This document shows, piece after piece, positions 13,901 to 41,566 of a stretch of 64,000 bases of DNA (its first letter is position 1; the number at the start of each line of letters is the position of its first letter). The translations under genes were made by a program, and so were the position numbers. The notes beneath the pieces are model-generated. The model saw only the letters and a program-made list of their open reading frames with translations. It did no database searches and was not told the origin of the DNA. The DNA is from Apricaphanius iberus (lineage: Eukaryota; Chordata; Actinopteri; Cyprinodontiformes; Aphaniidae): the NCBI GenBank assembly GCA_028564705.1, contig JAPXFQ010000256.1:310001-374000 (forward strand), in the 5' to 3' direction.

Positions 13901-16900
13901 AGTATCTATAATCAAAATAACAAAAGATGATCCTTCGAGATTACCTTTCTGAGACTTCAGGTGTTAATATGTAGGAAAAAAAACACACAAAAAACCATAC
14001 GGTCTTTTATCACCCGCCTTCCGTTTATTTGTTCTGTGGTCATCTTTGTTATTCTCCATTCATTCTTTCATTCATGCGGGGAAGGGGATTCTAACGGTTC
14101 CCCTGCCTCCTTGGAGCAACCTTCATGGTCTCGTCATCTCTCAGGATGCTCTGAACCCAAACATGACACAAAAAATAAAGATCATGTACCATCTTCAGAG
14201 ACATCTCAAACATACCGTACAATGTTGATTTTATATTAAAATGTGTACCTCTTAGTTTGTTGTCTACTTCCTCCTACAATGCTAAAGCTAAAGGGCTAAA
14301 TTATTAGGTGGTCACAGAGCATGCATCTTTAAACGCAAATGAGTCATTAATAAAAGGCTGATTATAGGTAAATATTTAGACAACAGCGTGATTGGTTTAA
14401 ATTGAATCGGTGCAAAAGGAAAATAAATCATCACATTATTAAGCAATCTTGCAAATTAATGACCGGACACTAATTTATTCATTCAAACTGACAAAAAAGG
14501 CACATTGATTATTGTTAACAATTGTTATAAAAGAGACGAAATAAACATCAAAAAACCCTTATTGCTTCCCTGGACTAGGCAGCCCTTCTGTTAACAGGTT
14601 ATCAGGAAACAAAGTAATCATACTGTACCGCTTCCATGATAGAACTATACGAAAATAATTTGCAGGTAAAAAATTCAGACAAACAAATTATTGACATGAT
14701 TCGATGATAATCGTCACACGCCCGCAAAAGTTTGCTCAAAGAACTGGAGGCCCTCTTCATATTCCCCACCTCTGGTATCTGTGTCAGGCTTAACCGCTGC
14801 CCTGATCTTCAAACGTCAATTACAAGGGAATAGGCAACACCCACAAAATACCAAAGGAGTTGTATCTAAAACTATGCGAACCTGCTCATCTGAACCCCCA
14901 CATAACATCAACATACACTGTGTCTATTGAAGCTGCCAGGTATAGTTACACCTCTCCTGGACATTTGATGGCTGGGACTCCCCTGTCCCCTGAATGGGTC
15001 AGTTGTAACATCAAAAACACATCAATATGTGACCACACAGTCCTGACCAGTTCCTGGGAGTTTAGGCCTCAACTATTTCCGCACACCCACAAAATCCAAA
15101 ACGTCAGCTGTATGAGGCTGTTTCTGTGCAGGGGTGAGACACAAAGTTGGCGCCGTTGAATGCATGTTCCAGATCAAAGACACCACAGATAGTTTCTCTT
15201 ATCTGACCCATAACCATGGCGCCTCATACTCTTTGTCAGGCCCTGTCGATATGTGGGATGTGCAATGCAGCCCGTCCTGTCATAAAAACAGATGATGGAC
15301 TCACCAGGCTGCAGGCAGTTTGTACAAATGGCAGTGTTTTAGTCAAGTCACCATGTCTCAAGTCCAACTGCAAGTTCAAGTCAGGTAGGATTGGTCCAAG
15401 TTAGGCAGCTAGGCCCTACAAACCAAGTCCCAAAAATAATCTTCCAGTCAAGTCATTATCACCTCAGAGCAAGTCAAAAATAAGAGAGCAGCATTTATAT
15501 TTTAAGAATTAAATAATGGCAGCCATACCTGGTTTACTCCTTTTTTTTTTTTTTTTTTTTTTTATTGTAAACAATGCTCCCCCATTTTGGCCAAGCTAAC
15601 ACAGTAGCATGTGAAAATAACAAAAACCTGCTTAAAATGAATTTGAAAACAATAAATAATCAACATGGCACTTTCTTACACTTATAATTTGGGAAGTTAT
15701 TAAATTTGTCCAGTAATTTATATATGAAGCCAAGATTAAAATCAGCTACATGCTACTTCGAAAAGTAGCAATTTCACATGCCAGAGTCCTACTTCAAGTT
15801 CCGGTCCTGACATTGCATGTCCAAGTGTCCAAGCTGTCAGATCTGGCGGTCCAACATCTGCAGATTCTGAATACCCTCTGGAGACAAGATTATTGAGACG
15901 TTGGGTTTGCACATCTGATTTCCCCTTAACTTATTTATAGGACATTGTTGAGAAATCAGACAACTGTGTTTAAATGCTGCCAGGCATTCTTCCCTGCTGC
16001 AGCAAAGAGGACAGGAAAACTGTTCTTTTACCACCTGGCCTGAGGCAGAGACAGAGAAGACATGATTAGCACTCATTTTTGAGGTCTGAGTCTTCCATTA
16101 AATTGACATTGGTCCCCAAAACAATCAAGGTAAGTATTGGTAAGGCTTTGCATGCTTCAAAGAAAAGAAATGTTGACATTTTCCCATTGGTGGTATATTT
16201 TTGACCTTTAAATGTTATATGGCGGCTGTGATAAATAACTGTGAATCAGTCAAGAAAGCAAAATCTTCATTGCTGTATGTGTGAGTGATGTGATACTTCA
16301 CTTTCCAGTGCAGACGTGATGGAAACTGCACCCCGTCTGCCGCGACGGTCAGTCAGCCTGCCCCCAGTGGCCACGGGGCGTTTGGCAGATTGACCTATGG
16401 GGGTGTAGACAGTCTCTTCTCCAATGGCCGAATCGCCCGCAGTTATAGCACCGGTCCCCCTCCCTGGTGCGGCCTAGTTTGTTGTATCTCCTCTTGCCTC
16501 CTGCTCTACCTTGAGCGACATGTGAGGTGCCCACTAACATGACAGAATACATGTTTATAGTCGCCTGATGGAGATCCTTCTCTCTTTGGGCCTTCTCCTT
16601 TGATATTCTGTCCCTGATCACATTCTCAGCATGCAGGCAGTGACGTCGGAGGTCTTTGAGAGAGATACCATAACTTATACACACATACTGCTGTTTTACC
16701 TGCACCAGGAGGTCAGGGAGGAGTCCGGCAAGAATGCAGTTGACCAGCATTTGCTCCCATGGCGATTCGGGAATATCCACCTCGGCTGGTTTGATCATGC
16801 CACTATACTTTTCAAAAGCTTCCTGCATGCGTAGCAGAAAATCATACACAGATTCATCAAGATGTTGTTTGATTGAGTTCAGTAGGCTTAGGTTGGGCTT

Positions 16901-19900
16901 GAGTGGAAAAACTGTCTCTATGGCCTCGCAGAGTTTCATCACAGCCAGATGATATGCTGCGTTAGGGTTTAAGCTGCTCCCCTTACCTCCCACAGATGAG
17001 ACACCGCTTAATGGATTCACTATGCAAACCTCTGCGGGTGGGAGGTAGGCTGCAATCCGTCTTAGGTCAGTTGGTCTCAGTTTTTTGGACATCAGTCGCC
17101 TGATCTCATATCCAGTTGGGTGGAAGACCTTGCAGATTGCACCAAGTTCTTTTGCAAACTCCACCCCATTTCCCACTAAAGCTGGCATACTCTCCATGGC
17201 TTCCTCAATGTCCTTGTCAGACCAATCCCTGAAAACCGGCATAGATCCCCCCAGTCCAACAGGTGCATGGATGACCAGTCCTGCTTTGTCTGTGGTATGA
17301 AGCGGACACTTTTCTTCATGGTCAGCCCCAGCCCTCTGTTTGGTGATGCTCCTGTTGGTTGTTGTGGCAGCGATGGCTTTGGGCTTCGATTTGACCTGTG
17401 TTTTTGGCTGGTCCCCATGGCTAGACCCATCTGTGGCGGCTTCTGCTTTCCCTGCTTGTGCCCCTGGCATCTCCTGAGCAGGTGGGGGTGCTTCCTGCTG
17501 CTCCGGTTGTTCCTGTTGTAGTACTGCGGCCTCTGGTCTGACTGGAAGTGGGAGAGAAGGCTTCAACTTGGTAGGAGGCAGCGTAGTTTTGTTTAAGGTC
17601 TGCATTGCAGGTGGAGCAGCCCCGACAGAAGCATTATCCATTCTCCCCGTGATCGCTCCACTAAAATCCCAGCCCCCTGCCATTTCCATCATAGCTGCTC
17701 TTCGCTCTCTCTCCTCAGCCTCCCCCATCCATATTTCAAGACACTTCTTGTTCTTTTCATATTTTAAGTAGCGTGGAACCCATACAATTTCCCACTTCAT
17801 TATATTTTCCCTCTCCTTCTCTAATTTATCATGTATTTTCTGTAACTCTTTTAGACTTAAACTCCCCCCCTCAGGAAAACCCCATTTTGTCACCCAGAAA
17901 TTGACCGATTCCAAACATTCCAGACCATATTTGTTTTTCATCAGATTGTATATCACACTGTCTGGCAGCGGAGCTTTAATCTGATTAGATCCCATGCTGA
18001 AATCTGGTTTTTGCACAGACAGTCACTTCTATGCTTGATTTTCTTCTCTCTATAATAAATAAAAAAAGAACAACACTATTACAGTTTACAGCCTTAACTA
18101 AAACTGGGGTATTTTTCTCTTTAAGAGTTCAAAATACACTAAAAACAATTCCAACAGTGCATATTACTCTTTTTTTCCAGTATTAAAGCCTCATAGCCCT
18201 GTTAGTTTCAGCTACCTGAACGTATCGATACTCTTAGGAAGCAATCAGTCTCACCGGGTTGCCCTCAATTGGTTCGTCTCGAATCCAGGCGGCGGTGCTG
18301 TCTACCCGAAGGAGGATCCAATGCTGCCTGTCCTGGAGGAGGTTGGAGGCTGTGAGGAAAATCTTTCAAGTCAGCCCCGTCGCGTCTGTTGAAGCCAAAA
18401 TGTTTTGAAATTTTGTTAAATAAAGGGGAAGATCAGATTCCTTCAGGGTGGTGTAATTTACTATAGCAACTTGTCAAAAAGTGAGGTTCACTTAACACAG
18501 AGAAATCGTCTTGAGTGGACCTGATCTAACCTAGAAGCAGAAAGCCTGTTATGCTACCTCGCTGTATATCTCCAAAATTCCCTGTCTGAGCTGAGGAGGA
18601 CTGGTTTAGACCAAACATGACTACAAGAAAGAAAGTCAAGGTCAGACCACTGTCTCCCAAACAACAGATAGATGAGCTGTATTAAGAAAAGAATAATATC
18701 CCTGATTTCTGTCCTTAAAAAACAGGCAGTACAGTCTGTCTTTGGAATTTTTCCATGACGATAATTACCACAGATTTTAATTGTAAGATACATTTCAAAC
18801 TTATTTTCTATTCACCTCAAAATTGTGAACTGCTTTGTGGTAATGTGTCACATAAAATGCAAAGAAACTACTAAATTTGTGTTGGTGACCATTTAGCACA
18901 CAAAAAAATCAATGAAACACTTTTGCCTTAGCTGTCTCTTAGTCTGTAAAATGAAAATAAGTCAACATGATATAAAACATTTGAGCAATGAAAACCAACC
19001 TTTATTAGATACAGTGTATTTTCTCTATTTTCAGGCTGGACCAGCAGTGCAGTGCCGTTCCCTGCCAGGGTCTGGTGTTGGGGAACCAGTGGCGTGAACT
19101 TGAAAACATGAAGGCCCAGTTTGTCGCTGTCAATGGAATCCGCAAAGTGGCCTGCGTGGTAGGTTTCAGGGATATTGTTCAGGATTCATAATAGATATTG
19201 TTCAGGTCACCTTGAAAATAAGAGTTTAAGTTTCCCCAGGTTAAAAAAAGTAGTAATTAATAAATAGTAAATAATAAATAACAGGGGTGTAATGGTTACA
19301 TAAAAATCATGGTTCCATATGCATTTGGGGTCATAATGTCATGCTCCAGTAAGTTTTCGGTAAACTTCAATATGAAAAAACAAAAAACAAATATATATTC
19401 GTATGATGCTGATGGATTTGAGCAACATTAAACAGAGTACCGTTTTCAATTCCTGAAATTATTTTGATTTTACTATGTGCTATAACTTATGGTTGAAAGT
19501 ACAGAAGTGATTAGACTTTTTTTATAGATAAAATAGCACAAGTAGACATAGCCAGTGTCTGGATAGATACAGTAGAAAACAATATGTCACTGTTAAAGCT
19601 AGGAAATGTTGAAATAATAGTTTGCCCCCATTTGTGATTAAAGCAAACTTAAATAACTGTGGTGTTGATTTGATATTTTGACAATCTAGTCTCCTAGCTG
19701 TACATGAATGCAACATTGGCAGCTCCTTTTCCTCACTGTTATTCTTGTTTCTCATCGGGACAATTTTTCTGACTCCGACTGACAGCTCTTTATCCAGTTT
19801 ATGTATCAGGGGTTAGCACCTTTGCCTTGCGGCAAAAAGGTTGTGGTTTCGCATCCCAGCCCAGGGTCTTTCTGCATGGAGTTTGCATGTTCTCCCCGTG

Positions 19901-20737
19901 CATGCATGGGTTCCCTACGGGTACTCCGGCTTCCTCCCACAGTCCAAAAACATGACTGTCAGGTTAATAGGTTTTTCTAAATTGTCCTTAGGTGTGAGTG
20001 TGTGCGTGCACGGTTGTTTGTCCTGTCTGTCTCTATGTGGCCCTGTGATGGACTGGCGACCTGTCCAGCCTGTACCCCGCCTCTCGCCTGTTGACAGCTG
20101 GAGATAGGCACCAGCCCGCCCGGAACCCCTTAGAGGATTAAGAGGTTCAGAAAATGGATGGATGGTAATAAAACTACATCCAGCTGGCCAATGTATTATT
20201 TTCAAGCAGAGCGATATTGCATCCCTTCAAATAAAGCCAAACAAAAATTACATCCAAGTAGGCCTTTGCAATTTTGATATGGCACAGACTGATGTTAAGA
20301 TGATGACTACGATTGAATATATTGTGCGGCTCTAAAATGTACTAAACGGATCCAATACTATCCAGGAGACAAAGATCTCTTTCTTCATAATCCAGATGAT
20401 TCATTAGATTTTGTGGCTAATCTCTATATTCATAATTTATAAATAATAAAGAGTAGTTTTGAAAGATTTTCTGAACTTACTGAACCTCTGCTTTTCTTTT
20501 TTCACCTGGCAGTTGAGTGCCAATTTAAGACACGTTCGTGTTTTTGAGATGGATGTTGAAGATGAGGACGACGAGGGAGCTGATTCACAAAACGCCAGCG
20601 CTGACCAGGATGGACTGGAGACTACAATGTCCAGCCAGGGGACGTTGGAGGAGAGTTTGGAGTCAGAATCCAAGGAACAGGAGGGAGATATGTTTCAAAA
20701 GTCCGAGGAACTTTTGCAGTCGCAGGAAGCCTTGTAA
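1430..20737 (+). CDS. anapc4: Anaphase-promoting complex subunit 4, complete coding region in 27 exons
   Basis: APC4 is a scaffold subunit of the APC/C ubiquitin ligase, holding APC1 and APC5 in the platform that drives mitotic exit. Coding exons: 1430-1537, 1625-1730, 1816-1948, 2290-2364, 2442-2468, 2543-2587, 2664-2748, 4796-4903, 5031-5201, 5321-5385, 5565-5607, 5718-5794, 5870-5970, 8762-8813, 8885-8940, 9798-9844, 9925-9981, 10061-10117, 10206-10299, 10397-10494, 12300-12361, 12458-12496, 12597-12698, 12778-12855, 12968-13135, 19035-19158, 20513-20737. All junctions are GT-AG and phases agree; the sum is 2403 bp (800 residues; human about 808). Recognisable segments are the N-terminal WD40 start ([20 protein letters not shown]), [23 protein letters not shown] and [13 protein letters not shown], and the end [15 protein letters not shown] followed by an acidic tail. 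The start at 1430 is the first fitting Met; the AG at 1427-1428 leaves room for an upstream 5-prime UTR exon. A polyadenylation signal is at 20812. Confidence 0.95.
2156..2219. repeat. AT-rich tract with T homopolymer
   Basis: ANAPC4 intron 3 (1949-2289) holds low-complexity AT sequence and a T run of about 20 near 2199-2218. Nothing else is recognised in this intron. Confidence 0.6.
2873..4505. mobile_element. Nested hAT-like DNA transposon remnants (TAGGGATGCA family)
   Basis: Two left ends (2873 and 2991, each an AGGATGCA or AGGGATGCA start followed by many GATAC words) face two right ends (4360, ending GTGCATCCCTA, and about 4505, ending CAATCCCTA). This is the pattern expected if one family member inserted into another. 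The ends are rich in CGATAC/GTATCG words. The middle contains short open frames (for example 3905-4192) that match nothing known to me. It fills most of ANAPC4 intron 7. The hAT assignment rests on the end type only. Confidence 0.65.
4957..4997. repeat. (TTTC)n microsatellite
   Basis: About ten TTTC units in the 127-bp intron 8 of ANAPC4, roughly 30 bases before the acceptor of exon 9. Expansion here would lengthen the pyrimidine-rich region before the acceptor. Confidence 0.9.
5975..6816. mobile_element. hAT-like element remnant with terminal hairpin
   Basis: The right end reads GATCAGGACATCCCTA, a typical end of a fish hAT-like repeat. Near the left end a perfect 10-bp stem (GTCCCAATCT/AGATTGGGAC) with a 7-base loop occupies 6001-6027, and the right end carries the related words GATCGGATTGGGATC. 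There is no coding capacity. It directly follows ANAPC4 exon 13. Confidence 0.55.
6947..7285. mobile_element. hAT-like MITE (TAGGGATGCA family)
   Basis: It begins TAGGGATGCAACGATA and repeats the words of the 31.8-kb copy in the same order: GATACTTCTACC, then ACATTAGAA(T/C)GGTATCG. The right end is degenerate. The rest of ANAPC4 intron 13 (7286-8761) shows AT-rich sequence without a recognised feature. Confidence 0.65.
9006..9723. mobile_element. Non-autonomous DNA transposon with about 45-bp inverted ends
   Basis: The left end GGAGCCTAAGTCACGCCC and the right end GGGGAGAAGACTTAGGCTCC are complementary apart from a few changes. The pairing continues inwards through the CTTCCGG / CCGGAAG and GGGTCCCCT / AGGGGACCC blocks. 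The 718-bp body has no coding frame. It sits in ANAPC4 intron 15. A clear target duplication is not visible and the superfamily is unknown to me. Confidence 0.75.
10627..11815 (-). mobile_element. 5-prime truncated L2-like LINE, 3-prime part
   Basis: An antisense LINE fragment in ANAPC4 intron 20. It carries the end of the reverse-transcriptase ORF (11230-11811), a 3-prime untranslated part of about 600 bp and a short AT-repeat tail (complement of AATCAAATCAAAC at 10627). Truncation at the 5-prime end is normal for target-primed insertion. A (CA)n run lies at 10783-10802 inside the 3-prime part. Confidence 0.8.
11230..11811 (-). pseudogene. C-terminal fragment of LINE ORF2 (L2/CR1-like)
   Basis: An open frame of up to 193 codons with the conserved C-terminal block that follows the polymerase in L2/CR1-group LINEs: [39 protein letters not shown] and [13 protein letters not shown]. 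It belongs to a retrotransposon, not to ANAPC4. The catalytic core and endonuclease are missing, so this is a dead 5-prime truncated copy whose frame happens to be unbroken over this part. Confidence 0.8.
13430..13687 (-). repeat. LTR-like repeat, left copy
   Basis: Read on the minus strand it starts TGCACTTCCTGTTTTT and ends in CAACA. It shares scattered blocks with 18401-18733, including CCCTGTCTGAGCTGAGGAGG and the TTAACACAGAG(C/A)AATCGTCT region, but is clearly diverged and about 75 bp shorter. No polypurine tract is visible next to its inner edge and no target duplication is visible outside. Confidence 0.6.
13688..16348. other. Intron 25 stretch without recognised coding sequence
   Basis: Between the left LTR-like repeat and the gag frame. 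No protease, reverse transcriptase, integrase or envelope motif was found on either strand. Short frames such as 15837-16076 (-) have several cysteines but match nothing I know. The stretch 15330-15835 is a separate dispersed repeat. Confidence 0.5.
15330..15835 (-). mobile_element. Dispersed repeat rich in CAAGTC/GACTTG words, copy 1
   Basis: The flanks are made of repeated CAAGTC words (15342-15470), and the core includes AACTTATAA- and GGGAAGTTATTAAAT-like sequence with a T23 run at 15541-15563. A related copy in opposite orientation lies at 24770-25170 (TTTAATAACTTCCCAAA and GACTTGGACTTG words). The termini resemble hAT-like MITEs, but the class is uncertain. Confidence 0.5.
16349..17995 (-). 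CDS. Retrovirus-like Gag polyprotein, open frame in ANAPC4 intron 25
   Basis: An uninterrupted antisense frame of 548 residues. Translation is taken from the first ATG (17995), because the Met is followed by Gly-Ser, a plausible N-myristoylation signal typical of retroviral matrix proteins; the frame itself stays open slightly further upstream. The N-terminal about 100 residues form a matrix-like helical region, then a Pro/Gln/Ala-rich linker. A capsid-like part carries a major-homology-like stretch near residues 372-397, and there is one C-X2-C-X4-H-X4-C zinc knuckle at about 516-529. Gag normally assembles particles at the plasma membrane and packages RNA. No pol or env follows, so this is a gag-only remnant. 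Strand and lack of splice fit exclude it from ANAPC4. Whether it is expressed is unknown. Confidence 0.8.
   Translation of the reverse strand: MGSNQIKAPLPDSVIYNLMKNKYGLECLESVNFWVTKWGFPEGGSLSLKELQKIHDKLEKERENIMKWEIVWVPRYLKYEKNKKCLEIWMGEAEERERRAAMMEMAGGWDFSGAITGRMDNASVGAAPPAMQTLNKTTLPPTKLKPSLPLPVRPEAAVLQQEQPEQQEAPPPAQEMPGAQAGKAEAATDGSSHGDQPKTQVKSKPKAIAATTTNRSITKQRAGADHEEKCPLHTTDKAGLVIHAPVGLGGSMPVFRDWSDKDIEEAMESMPALVGNGVEFAKELGAICKVFHPTGYEIRRLMSKKLRPTDLRRIAAYLPPAEVCIVNPLSGVSSVGGKGSSLNPNAAYHLAVMKLCEAIETVFPLKPNLSLLNSIKQHLDESVYDFLLRMQEAFEKYSGMIKPAEVDIPESPWEQMLVNCILAGLLPDLLVQVKQQYVCISYGISLKDLRRHCLHAENVIRDRISKEKAQREKDLHQATINMYSVMLVGTSHVAQGRAGGKRRYNKLGRTREGDRCYNCGRFGHWRRDCLHPHRSICQTPRGHWGQAD
18401..18733 (-). 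repeat. LTR-like repeat, right copy (5-prime side of gag)
   Basis: On the minus strand it starts TGTACTGCCTGTTTTTTAAG and ends in AAAACA. It is followed directly by TTTTGGCTTCAACAGACGCG, a position and TGG start that suit a primer-binding site, though I cannot assign the tRNA. The 0.4 kb between this and the gag ATG is a leader-like region. Compared with 13430-13687 it contains two extra blocks. Confidence 0.6.
19809..20170 (+). mobile_element. tRNA-derived SINE, copy 1
   Basis: The head resembles a tRNA promoter (GGTTAGCAC, then the degenerate B box GGTTTCGCATCCC). The body is a conserved fish SINE (TTTCTGCATGGAGTTTGCATG, TGATGGACTGGCGACCTGTC, GACAGCTGGAGATAGGCACC). It ends in GGATGGATGG repeats. 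It sits in sense orientation in ANAPC4 intron 26. The second copy is at 61525-61877. Confidence 0.85.
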
Positions 20738-20811
20738 CTCGTGTGACACTCAATTTGAATAATGACCTGAAGGACCAGGCTTCGTTTTTGTGAACATTTT
20801 TCATATTTAAA

Positions 20812-20817
20812 AATAAA
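20812..20817 (+). terminator. ANAPC4 polyadenylation signal
   Basis: AATAAA lies 75 bases after the stop codon, and no better signal comes first. It implies a short 3-prime UTR. Confidence 0.7.
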
Positions 20818-20829
20818 AAATTTCTGAGG

Positions 20830-22658
20830 ATAATTTTTGCTATATTAATTTGTATTTTATCGAAAAACTTTTTTAGTGTTTGTTTCATGTATTTTATACA
20901 AATGAACCAAACAATATGATCTTGGTTAATCATAACATTAATAGTAAGTTATATTTCTGCAACTAACAAATTTAGATCATTAAAAATGATAACAGGTTTT
21001 TAATATCAGTCTGTTTCAGTTTTGGTCGGCTCTCTTTTACAACCACTACAGGCATTTTCCCAAGATCTATACAGTGATCTCACAGAAAACTCTAATTTAT
21101 TGCTGCACCAATGCAGAATTCAACACAAAAAAAACATTTAATGGATTTTTTATTTTATTTATACATTTATTTTTTTGTCAAGCCAAAATGTTTTAAACAT
21201 ATAACACTGTCAAAGACAACCTGAAAAACAAAATAAACAACAAAAAAACAAATATAGTTGTTAGATTATTAAGAGAAAAGACAAAGCTGTGCATAACCAA
21301 CCTGGCCCTAAGTGAAAAAAACAATTGCCCCTTACACTAAACTGATTTTGCCATTTGTGGCAGTAACACGTGTTTGTGATAACTGTATTTTGCATTCCTG
21401 TTGAAGAATTTTGACCCACTCTTTCTTTCAGAATTGCTTTAATAAAGCCACACTACTGGGTTTTAGACCAGGAACAGCCTGTTTTGAGGGTATGCTGCAA
21501 CATCAGAGTCAGTTTAAATCCAGACTTCAACTAGGCTATTCCAACTCCTTTATTTATTTTTGTTCTCCATTGCTTTTTTGTGACATTCTGAGGTAAACTT
21601 GATGGTTTGCTTGAGCTAAAGGTCCTGACCTTGTTCAGGACCTCCTGGCAGGCCATTTTGGCCATTCCCCCAAAATGCTGATGGTTCATCACCAGGTGTG
21701 CGTGGATAAGCACTATCGTAAGAATTTAACCTTTGTTAGAAGTCAGTACCAAAAATATATTCCTAAAAAAAACCTAACAATCATCTAGATTTTTTTCTGT
21801 GTTTTGCCCAGTCTTTTTTTAGTAACTGGATCATTTACACTGACATTAACTAAGGCATGTATGCATGGAGGTCTACAGCTTAATATGGGTTCTTGACCTA
21901 CTGCAGGCCTGCCAAATCCTGGTCCTGGAGATCTACTATCCAGCAACTTTTGGGTGCATACCTTCTCATCACAGCTGAATCAAATAAAGTTCTCATTACC
22001 AGGCCTCTGCAGAGCTGACAGACTGCTGATGAGGGAATTGAACAATTTTATTCAGGTGTGCTGCAGCTGGGATACATCTAAAATTTGTAGGATAGTAGAT
22101 CTCCAGGACCAGGATTGGGCAGGCCTGACCTACTGGATGTGACCCTTTTGAGTAATTTTGGTAGGCTGGCCACTCCTGGGAGGGTTCACCACAAGTCCAT
22201 GTTTTCTTTATTTCCATTTCTCCAGAAATTGCTTTTAAATTATTTCCAATCATTTAATGGCTTTCCCCTCATCAGTAAACTGTTTTCTGTTAACTGTTTT
22301 GACTTGTTTGGTGCCATGATGTCACCAGAGGCACGTGCATTTGTTTATGGAGCTTGCGGGTTTACTTGAGATATTTTAGATAACTTTAACAATTGGTTTA
22401 ATTACAAAGTTAGCAGCAACAACATTTCGGTCTAGAGCCGATTTACGCCTTTAATCTGGTTTAGCAGACACATTTACCACCGAACCCCTTGACGACGTGG
22501 TTGAACGTGCACGAGTAAATAGGTGTTGGTTACGTGCTCGCTCTCGATTTCGAACGGGGTGACGTATCATCTCCGCCGCCTGTTGGTCTTTCACAGTTGG
22601 TGACGAGTATTATGAAAATGGCCTCGACCCTGCCCGTAATCGCTAATATCCAGAGAAG
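20830..22658. other. ANAPC4-SLAIN2 intergenic region
   Basis: About 1.8 kb. It holds AT-rich sequence, a degenerate dispersed DNA repeat around 21320-21720 (phrases such as CCCACTCTTTCTTTCAGAATTG) and a MITE at 21904-22127. From about 22440 the sequence becomes CpG-richer, which suits the SLAIN2 promoter. No TATA box is evident. Confidence 0.55.
21904..22127. mobile_element. hAT-like MITE with near-perfect inverted ends
   Basis: Both ends read CAGGCCTGCC(A/C)AATCCTGG from outside, and the pairing continues through CCTGGAGATCTACTATCC, giving nearly 40 bp of inverted repeat around an approximately 150-bp core. The type is common in fish intergenic DNA. Nothing is coded. Confidence 0.8.
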
Positions 22659-22718
22659 ATGACGACGCAGAGCTCACTAAGTCCGTTTAACACCAAAGTG
22701 TCTTCTATGAACACGTAG
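22659..22718 (+). promoter_or_regulatory. Possible upstream ORF before SLAIN2
   Basis: An ATG opens a 19-codon frame (MTTQSSLSPF start) ending in TAG 100 bases before the SLAIN2 ATG. If the transcript begins upstream of 22659 it would be met first by scanning ribosomes and could damp translation. The transcription start is not known from the sequence. Confidence 0.4.
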
Positions 22719-22818
22719 GTATCGGTGAAGGAAACCAAAAGAACGGGACCTGCGGCGAAGGAACCGTGAAGAAAACAGTCCGGACCGCACTATCTTTTCG
22801 TCAGGCTGAGGATTCACC

Positions 22819-41566
<18,748 letters not shown>

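Noticed and set aside
15837..16076. Cysteine-containing 79-codon frame after gag as a protease or env remnant
   Set aside because: No aspartic-protease or envelope motif is present, and length and phase give no support.
17176..17521. Frames on both strands over the gag region
   Set aside because: They overlap the long gag frame and show no motifs.
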